Assembly (NCBI GenBank): GCA_002414905.1 | Contig: DIAY01000012.1 | Coordinates: forward strand, 1 to 12,032 | Direction of reading: 5' to 3' | From: Holophagales bacterium UBA5066 | GTDB lineage: Bacteria; Acidobacteriota; Thermoanaerobaculia; UBA5066 | DNA: 12,032 bases | Shown here: piece after piece, positions 7,026-12,032 of the stretch | Position numbering within the stretch: position 1 is the stretch's first letter | How the letters are laid out: every line of letters starts with the position of its first letter | The notes under the pieces: model-generated | Databases searched by the model: none | The model's input: the letters and a program-made list of their open reading frames with translations, nothing else | Told to the model about the DNA's origin: nothing | Position numbers and translations under genes: made by a program

Positions 7026-7767
7026 CTCGTCGGTCCGCGTCGTCGACCGCAGGATCGCGGACTATGCCCCGCCGTCCCTCAACCTGCTGAAGCACTCCGG
7101 CCATGGCCTCTCGAAGAACCAGGCCGCGGCGCTCCAGGAAAGCAGGGAGGTCTTCGTCCTCGGCTTCCGGTACGCCCCCCGCGAGGTCTTCACGCCCGAG
7201 ATCTGGAAGGAGCGCCGTCTCGGCCACTGGACGGGCCCCGTTCCCGACGTGCCGTTCCACTTCACGATCCACCTCTACCGAAGCGACGACCTCCTCCGCG
7301 CCGTCACCCTCGGGCTCGGGAAGTTCGGCCTTCCCGACCTCGTCGTCGAGGATCTCCCCGCGAGCGCCTCGGACTCCGTCGGGAGCCTCATCAACCTCAC
7401 CACGCAGAGCCTCTTCGAGAAGGGCCGTCTCGACGCTCCCGGGAAACTTCACGTCGACGTGGACACTCTGAAGGAGGAGGGCCTCCGGGGTTCCCTCTCG
7501 AAGTCCTACGAGAACGGCGCCACCGGCAAGGCCGACCTCTCCCTCGTCGTTGGCAACAAGGACGAAGGCGACGTCGTGAACGGTGTCCTCCAGAACGAAC
7601 CGTTCGAGGTCCCGGGGCTGAAGGCCGGCGCCCGGGTGGAATTCCGGGCGTCGGAGGCCTTCGACTACATCCTCTACCAGCCCGACGGGACCCAGCACGG
7701 GAACGGGACCGGAGAGATCCTCCGCCGCCGCGAGGGGAAGCCCGCCCCCGAAGAGAAGAAGACGTGA
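7021..7767 (+). pseudogene. 5'-truncated remnant of a DUF2314-like protein
   Basis: A clearly coding frame (third positions almost all G or C, natural protein composition) ends at TGA 7765-7767, yet has no usable start. Between the vapB promoter and about 7459 the frame contains no ATG or GTG, and upstream of about 7000 it is merely antisense to vapB and vapC. The conserved-looking sequence begins near VRVVDRRIADYAPPSLNLL. The C-terminal 60 residues, with GVLQNEPFEVPGLKAG and EAFDYILYQPDGTQHGNGT, resemble the end of DUF2314 proteins (neighbouring 'neP..v..lk.Gd.V' and 'dw.y...G' pattern). Function unknown. It is most simply a gene whose 5' half was replaced when the vapBC piece arrived. Internal deletions are possible but cannot be judged without homologues. 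Confidence 0.6.
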
Positions 7768-7769
7768 TC

Positions 7770-7793
7770 GACTCCCCGTTCTCGACGGGAGTC
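7770..7793 (+). repeat. Hairpin between DUF2314-like remnant and doc module
   Basis: GACTCCCCGT-TCTCG-ACGGGAGTC forms a 10-bp stem with one bulged C and a 5-nt loop, starting 3 nt after the remnant's stop. No T-run follows, so a classical intrinsic terminator is not supported. It ends about 20 bp upstream of the TATACT -10 at 7814, so it sits over the -35 region and could be the operator for the downstream RHH-like antitoxin. Confidence 0.5.
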
Positions 7794-7813
7794 AACGATG
7801 GAGTTCGGATCGC

Positions 7814-7819
7814 TATACT
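7814..7819 (+). promoter_or_regulatory. -10 element of the doc module, predicting a leaderless mRNA
   Basis: TATACT is a strong -10. Only 6 nt separate it from the GTG at 7826, so transcription should begin on or next to the start codon. The GGAG at 7821-7824 is too close to the GTG to act as a Shine-Dalgarno. No clear -35 is visible at 17 bp. Confidence 0.5.
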
Positions 7820-7825
7820 CGGAGA

Positions 7826-8023
7826 GTGACGAGCCTTACGGTCCGCCTCAGCGATTCTCAGGCCGAGCACCTCGCCAGGGAGGCGCAGAGGCTGGGTGTC
7901 GCCGCGGAAGACCTCCTTCGGGCTGCCGTGGTCGATCTCCTCGAGGGCCGGGACGAGCCGTTCCTCTCCGCTGCGCGTCACGTCGTCGAGAAGAACGCCG
8001 AGCTGTACAAGCGTCTGGCGTAA
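7826..8023 (+). CDS. Ribbon-helix-helix-like antitoxin of a Doc toxin
   Basis: 65-residue protein, GTG start. The N-terminal strand TSLTVRLSDSQAEHLAREAQ followed by LGVAAEDLLRAAVVDLL is a ribbon-helix-helix-like DNA-binding pattern. The C-terminal helix EPFLSAARHVVEKNAELYKRLA is amphipathic and probably the toxin-neutralising segment, similar in position to the Phd C-terminus. The stop overlaps the doc start as TAATG (8021-8025). The N-terminus is not the Phd/YefM fold usual for Doc partners. The GTG start is chosen because it places the strand at the very N-terminus; initiation there would be leaderless. Confidence 0.8.
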   Translation: MTSLTVRLSDSQAEHLAREAQRLGVAAEDLLRAAVVDLLEGRDEPFLSAARHVVEKNAELYKRLA

Positions 8024-8418
8024 TGCGCCTCCTGTCGATCGGTGAGGTCCTTCACCTGCACCGCCTCGTCGTCGCGTCTTCGGGAGGCGCCGCCGGCATC
8101 AGGGATCTTGCCGCCCTGGAATCCGCCGTCGCTCAGCCACACGCGTCCTTCGACGGTGCAGACCTGTATCCGAGCCTCGCTGAGAAAGGGGCAGCCCTCG
8201 CCTTCTCACTCGTGCGCAACCACCCCTTCGAGGATGGCAACAAGCGCGCCGGCCACGCTGCTCTCGAGACTTTTCTCGTTCTGAACGGCTTCGAGATCAG
8301 CGCCGAGGTCCCCGAGCAGGAACAGGTGTTTCTGTCGCTCGCAGCCGGTTCCCTTTCGCGCGAGGCTTTCGTCTTCTGGCTCGAATCCCACATCTGCCAA
8401 CGGTCCGGCCCCGCCTGA
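8023..8418 (+). CDS. doc: Doc-family (death on curing) Fic-fold toxin
   Basis: 131-residue protein. The N-terminal region (IGEVLHLHRLVVASSGGAAG followed by IRDLAALESAVAQP) and the Fic motif HPFEDGNKRAGHAALETFL at 67-85 are typical of the Doc family. H67, D71, N73, K74 and R75 are all present. Doc proteins transfer phosphate from a nucleoside triphosphate to elongation factor Tu and halt translation. Full family length and intact. The ATG overlaps the antitoxin stop (TAATG), so translation is coupled. It ends 74 bp before pglX in the same direction, so readthrough into pglX is possible since no terminator is seen between them. Confidence 0.92.
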   Translation: MRLLSIGEVLHLHRLVVASSGGAAGIRDLAALESAVAQPHASFDGADLYPSLAEKGAALAFSLVRNHPFEDGNKRAGHAALETFLVLNGFEISAEVPEQEQVFLSLAAGSLSREAFVFWLESHICQRSGPA

Positions 8419-8476
8419 CGAGAAGACCGACGCGTTTCCGCCGTGTCCCCCCGCCTCCGGTGGCCCGGATCGCGGC

Positions 8477-8482
8477 GACAAT
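8477..8482 (+). promoter_or_regulatory. Possible -10 for pglX
   Basis: GACAAT matches four of six -10 positions and ends 10 nt before the ATG at 8493. Together with the absence of any Shine-Dalgarno before pglX, this would fit a near-leaderless start. It is weak evidence; readthrough from the doc module is the alternative. Confidence 0.25.
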
Positions 8483-8492
8483 GGGACTGCCG

Positions 8493-11400
8493 ATGATCGA
8501 TTCCCCTCGCCTCCTCGCCGATCTCCGCAAGCTCCTCGCCCGTCTCGAGGACGACCTCCGCGACCGCGCCGACCACGACGCCGCCACCGCCGGGCACCTG
8601 AAGGCCGAGTACGACAGGGCCCGCGCCGCCGGGCGCACGGCCATGGCCTACGAGGCGTGGCGCGAGGAGCCGATCACGCAGGCGGGGGTCGCCTGGATCC
8701 TCTCCTGCGTCTACATCCGCTTCCTCGAGGACAACGGCCTCCTCGACGAGCGCACCCGGCCCGCGCGCCTCCTCCAGGGCGCGACCCCCGAGCTTCAGCG
8801 CCTCGCCGAGGACCGCTACACCGATCACATCCGCACCTTCCCCGCCCACTCCGACCGCGACGTCCTCCTCGCCCTCTTCCGCGAGGTCGGCAAGCTCCCC
8901 GGCGCCGCGCACCTCTTCGACCCGAAGCACAACCCGGCCTTCACGCTTGGACTTTCCGCCGACGGCGCGCGCCTCCTCCGCGAGTTCTGGCAGAAGCGCG
9001 ACGAGGCCGGCAACCTCCTCCACGACTTCACCGACCCCGCATGGACGACCCGCTTTCTCGGCGACCTCTATCAGGACCTCTCCGAGTCCGCCCGCCAGCG
9101 CTACGCCCTCCTCCAGACGCCCGAGTTCGTGGAAGAGTTCCTCCTCGACCGGACGCTCACCCCCGCCCTCGAGGAGGTCGGCACCGAAAAGGTCCGCCTC
9201 ATCGACCCCGCCTGCGGCAGCGGCCACTTCCTCCTCGGCGCCTTCGCGAGGCTCCTCGCCCTCTGGCAGGCGAACAGTCCCGGCCTTCCCGCGGCAAAGG
9301 CGGCGCAGTCTGCGCTCGACTCGGTCTACGGCGTCGACCTCAACCCCTACGCCGCCGCAATTGCGCGCTTCCGCCTCCTCGTCGCGGCACTGCGGGCGTC
9401 GGGCCTCACGCGCCTTGCCGACGCGCCCGACTTTGCGATCAACGTCGCCGTCGGCGACTCGCTTCTCCACGGCCCGAAGCCCGCGACGCGCAGCGAAGAC
9501 CGGCAGCTCTTCCTCGTCGGCGAGGACCCTCTCGGGCACCTTTACGAAACCGAGGATGCCGACGCGCTCCGCCACATCCTCGGCCAGAGGTATCACGTCG
9601 TCGTCGCGAACCCGCCGTACATCACGGTGAAGGACGCGGGGCTCAACCAGCTGTACCGGGACAAGTTCATGACGTGCAAGGGGAAGTACTCGCTCGTCTG
9701 CCCGTTCATGGAACGGCTCGTCGATCTCTGCGAGCAGTCGGGGCCGGACGAGCGCGGGACGGCGGCCTGGATGGGCGCCATCGTCTCGAATTCGTTCATG
9801 AAGCGCGAGTTCGGGTCGAAGCTCGTCGAGGAGTTCCTTCCGAAGTGGGACCTGACGCACGTCCTCGACACGTCTGGCGCGTACATCCCCGGACACGGCA
9901 CACCGACGGTGATTCTTCTGATGCGCGGACGAAAGCCGCTCGGTGAGACGGTGCGTGCGGTGATGGGGATTCGCGGGGAGCCCAAGCCGCCAGAGGATCC
10001 GGCGAAGGGGCTGGTTTGGACGGAGATGGTCGGGCTCGTGGATCGGACGGGCGTGCTGGGCTCGTTCGTCAGCGTGAGCGACGTCGAGCGGGAGCGGTTT
10101 GCGAGGCACCCGTGGAGCCTGGGCGGGGGTGGGGCGGCGGAACTGAAACTGACGATTGATGTGGCAGGCGCCACGAGCTTGGGCAACATCAGCGTCTCGA
10201 TCGGCCCGGGAGCGATTCTCGGAGAGGACGACATCTTCGGCTCGCCGCCATCCGCTCCCAGAATTCGCTCGTTACCTACGCGAAAAGCCAGGCCGCTCGT
10301 CGAGGGCGATCTAGTTCGCGATTGGACGCTTGCTTCGGCCACTACCCTGCTGTTTCCGTACGACGAGCGCATAGCACTCCTACCCGAGCTGGATGTGCGT
10401 GAGTGGCTCTGGTCGTTCAGGACTGTTCTCTGGGCGAGAGCAGACTTTTCGAAGCGCACATACAAAGAGGTGGGCCGGCCCTACTGGGAGTATCACCAGA
10501 TCCCTGTGGAGAGGAACCGCACTCCTCTCTCCATCACCTTCGCCTTCGTCGCCACACACAACCACTTCGTCCTCGATCGCGGCGGCAAGGTCTTCAAGCA
10601 GTCGGCACCGGTCATCAAGCTCCCGCCGACCGCGACAGAGGACCAGCACCTCGGACTGCTCGGGCTCCTGAACAGCTCGACGGCGTGCTTCTGGATGAAG
10701 CAGGTCTTCTATCCGAAGGGCGGGTCGGGCATCGGGCGTGGCGTTCAGGACGAGGATTGGGAGAGCCGTTTCGAGCACGACGGCACGAAACTCGAAAGCT
10801 TTCCGCTCCCGCCCGCTCCCACGGCCGGTCTCTCTCGCGCCCGCCTCCTCGACACCCTCGCCCAGCAGCACGCCTCACAACTCCCTTCCGCCCTCCTCGC
10901 CCCCGGTCGGCCCACCCCCACCCGCGCCACCCTCGACGCCGCCCGCACCGCCGCCGCCGCTCTCCGCCGCCGCCAGATCGCTCTCCAGGAAGAGCTCGAC
11001 TGGCAGGTCTACCGGCTCTACGGCCTCCTCGACGACGACCTGACCTTTCCCCCCGCCTCCGCCTCCCCCGACGCCATCCCTGAGGTCGCCCTCGGCGAGC
11101 GGGCTTTCGAGATCGTCCTCGCTCGGGCGATGGCGGGCCCCACGGGCGCGGAGGGGGCTCGGGGAAACCAGGCCAACGGGTTACCCCAGGAAGCAATCTC
11201 GACCAAGTGGTTCGAGCGGCACGGCTCGACGCCGATCACGGAGATCCCCGCGCACTGGCCCTCGGCCTACCGCGACCTCGTCGAGCGCCGGATCGGCCTC
11301 ATCGCCACGAACCCGAACATCGCCCTCATCGAGAAGCCGGAGTACAAGCGCCGCTGGGCTGCGGACTCGTGGGACGAGATGGAGAAGCGCGCTCTCCGCT

Positions 11401-12032
11401 CCTGGCTCCTCGATCGCCTGGAAGAGCCCCACTGCTGGCCGGTCGACGCGTCCGGCGCCCCATCCCTCCAGTCGGCCGTGCAGCTCTGCGACCGCGTCCG
11501 CCACGACGCCGACTTCCGGCAGGTGGCCGAGCTGTATGCCGGCCGCCCCGACATCGACCTCGAGAAGCTCGTCGCCGACCTCGCCCTCGAGGAGGCCGTC
11601 CCGTACCTCGCCGCCTTCCGCTACACCGACGACGCCTTACGCAAGCGCGCCGTCTGGGAGCGGACGTGGGACCTCCAGCGGCAGGAAGACGCCATCGACG
11701 CCCTCACGAAACTCCCCGAGTCGGACCCCCGCCGCCTCACCGCCGAGGAGGCCGCCGCCGAGAAGGCGCGCACCGTGGGCGACATCCCCGTCCCGCCGAA
11801 GTACGCCCGCGAAGACTTCCGCAAGGGCGGCTACTGGTCGCTCCGCGGAAAGCTCGACGTCCCGAAGGAGCGCTTCGTCCACTACCCCGCCGCCGAGCGC
11901 GCCGCCGACCCCTCGCCCGTCCTCGGCTGGGCCGGCTGGGACCACCTCCAGCGCGCCCGCGCCCTCGCGGCCTGGTACCTCCGCATGAAGACCGACGAGG
12001 GCTGGCCCCCCGACCGTCTCACTCCCCTCCTC
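8493..12032 (+). CDS. pglX: BREX type 2 adenine-specific DNA methyltransferase PglX (3' end outside the window)
   Basis: 1180 codons are present with no stop. The family is about 1200 residues, so little is missing. PglX methylates adenine N6 at a short host-specific site, marking self DNA for the BREX/Pgl system. Motif I DPACGSGHFLLGAF starts at residue 238 (S-adenosylmethionine binding) and the catalytic NPPY is at 373-376. Residues 1-230 are the conserved N-terminal region (ARAAGRTAMAYEAWREEP; RYALLQTPEFVEEFLLDRTL). The middle (about 480-700) would hold target recognition. LLGLLNSSTACFWMKQ and the later WFERHGSTPITEIPAHWP and KPEYKRRWAADSWDEM are characteristic of type 2 PglX. Start: ATG 8493 gives MIDSPRLLADLRKLL, matching the usual N-terminus; ATG 8481 and GTG 8460 are in frame but less likely. 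No Shine-Dalgarno is present. Codon style changes between about 9900 and 10560, then returns to the local norm. Confidence 0.95.
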   Translation, partial: MIDSPRLLADLRKLLARLEDDLRDRADHDAATAGHLKAEYDRARAAGRTAMAYEAWREEPITQAGVAWILSCVYIRFLEDNGLLDERTRPARLLQGATPELQRLAEDRYTDHIRTFPAHSDRDVLLALFREVGKLPGAAHLFDPKHNPAFTLGLSADGARLLREFWQKRDEAGNLLHDFTDPAWTTRFLGDLYQDLSESARQRYALLQTPEFVEEFLLDRTLTPALEEVGTEKVRLIDPACGSGHFLLGAFARLLALWQANSPGLPAAKAAQSALDSVYGVDLNPYAAAIARFRLLVAALRASGLTRLADAPDFAINVAVGDSLLHGPKPATRSEDRQLFLVGEDPLGHLYETEDADALRHILGQRYHVVVANPPYITVKDAGLNQLYRDKFMTCKGKYSLVCPFMERLVDLCEQSGPDERGTAAWMGAIVSNSFMKREFGSKLVEEFLPKWDLTHVLDTSGAYIPGHGTPTVILLMRGRKPLGETVRAVMGIRGEPKPPEDPAKGLVWTEMVGLVDRTGVLGSFVSVSDVERERFARHPWSLGGGGAAELKLTIDVAGATSLGNISVSIGPGAILGEDDIFGSPPSAPRIRSLPTRKARPLVEGDLVRDWTLASATTLLFPYDERIALLPELDVREWLWSFRTVLWARADFSKRTYKEVGRPYWEYHQIPVERNRTPLSITFAFVATHNHFVLDRGGKVFKQSAPVIKLPPTATEDQHLGLLGLLNSSTACFWMKQVFYPKGGSGIGRGVQDEDWESRFEHDGTKLESFPLPPAPTAGLSRARLLDTLAQQHASQLPSALLAPGRPTPTRATLDAARTAAAALRRRQIALQEELDWQVYRLYGLLDDDLTFPPASASPDAIPEVALGERAFEIVLARAMAGPTGAEGARGNQANGLPQEAISTKWFERHGSTPITEIPAHWPSAYRDLVERRIGLIATNPNIALIEKPEYKRRWAADSWDEMEKRALRSWLLDRLEEPHCWPVDASGAPSLQSAVQLCDRVRHDADFRQVAELYAGRPDIDLEKLVADLALEEAVPYLAAFRYTDDALRKRAVWERTWDLQRQEDAIDALTKLPESDPRRLTAEEAAAEKARTVGDIPVPPKYAREDFRKGGYWSLRGKLDVPKERFVHYPAAERAADPSPVLGWAGWDHLQRARALAAWYLRMKTDEGWPPDRLTPLL

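Noticed and set aside
6423..7829. 468-residue + strand frame over vapBC and the DUF2314-like remnant
   Set aside because: It is Arg/Pro-rich with no domain, antisense to vapBC and in a different frame from the remnant.
4604..8492. Insertion sequence or integron origin of the cargo
   Set aside because: No transposase, integrase, terminal inverted repeats or clear target-site duplications were seen at either end of the cargo block.
8133..10109. 658-residue reading frame antisense to doc and pglX
   Set aside because: It overlaps Fic and methyltransferase motifs on the other strand and has no domain of its own; it is a high-GC shadow.
1..12032. CRISPR array, tRNA or rRNA genes
   Set aside because: No spaced direct repeats, no cloverleaf with a recognisable TTCGA-type arm and CCA end, and no rRNA-like stretch was found by eye.

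Overview
This is a GC-rich bacterial window (roughly 70% GC, with codons ending overwhelmingly in G or C). It covers the start of a BREX type 2 (Pgl, phage growth limitation) anti-phage locus. Two hallmark genes are recognisable and lie on the + strand: pglW (413-4603), a NERD/kinase/DNA-binding fusion, and pglX (8493 to beyond the right edge), the BREX adenine-specific DNA methyltransferase. A pglW plus pglX pair is diagnostic of type 2. The remaining expected genes (pglY, pglZ, brxD, brxHI) would lie beyond the right edge. Composition and gene content would suit a high-GC environmental bacterium such as an Acidobacteriota or Myxococcota member. The window alone does not fix the phylum, and I offer this only as a guess.

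Layout, left to right. 1-291 is the C-terminal end of a probable MBL-fold hydrolase, probably ordinary chromosome next to the island. pglW follows after 121 bp, with a good Shine-Dalgarno. Streptomyces pgl loci have pglW next to pglX, but here they are separated by about 3.9 kb of inserted or accumulated cargo (4604-8492). The cargo holds: (a) a convergent M48-type zinc metalloprotease gene split by a one-base frameshift (5635-4542, -); (b) a DUF6364-like antitoxin plus PIN toxin pair on + (5748-6439); (c) a VapBC pair on - (6990-6384); (d) a 5'-truncated remnant of a DUF2314-like protein on + (about 7021-7767); (e) a ribbon-helix-helix-like antitoxin plus Doc (Fic-fold) toxin pair on + (7826-8418). 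pglX then resumes the BREX set.

The cargo is mosaic. The M48 gene runs 62 bp antisense into the end of pglW. The first PIN toxin carries an Arg/Pro-rich tail that runs antisense into vapC. The DUF2314-like reading frame has no start codon and its upstream part is antisense to vapB. These read as junctions between separately acquired pieces. Each of the three toxin-antitoxin (TA) modules has a good -10 hexamer and an inverted repeat close to it, consistent with autoregulation. Several genes (doc antitoxin, M48, perhaps pglX) have the predicted transcription start almost on the start codon, suggesting leaderless messages.

How the genes may work together: PglW (kinase and probable DNA-interacting regulator) and PglX (modification enzyme) belong to the phage-defence system. 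The nested TA modules could stabilise the island or add an abortive layer. That functional link is inference from position only. Within pglX the central part (about 9900-10560) changes codon style compared with both flanks, which suggests exchange of the target-recognition module.
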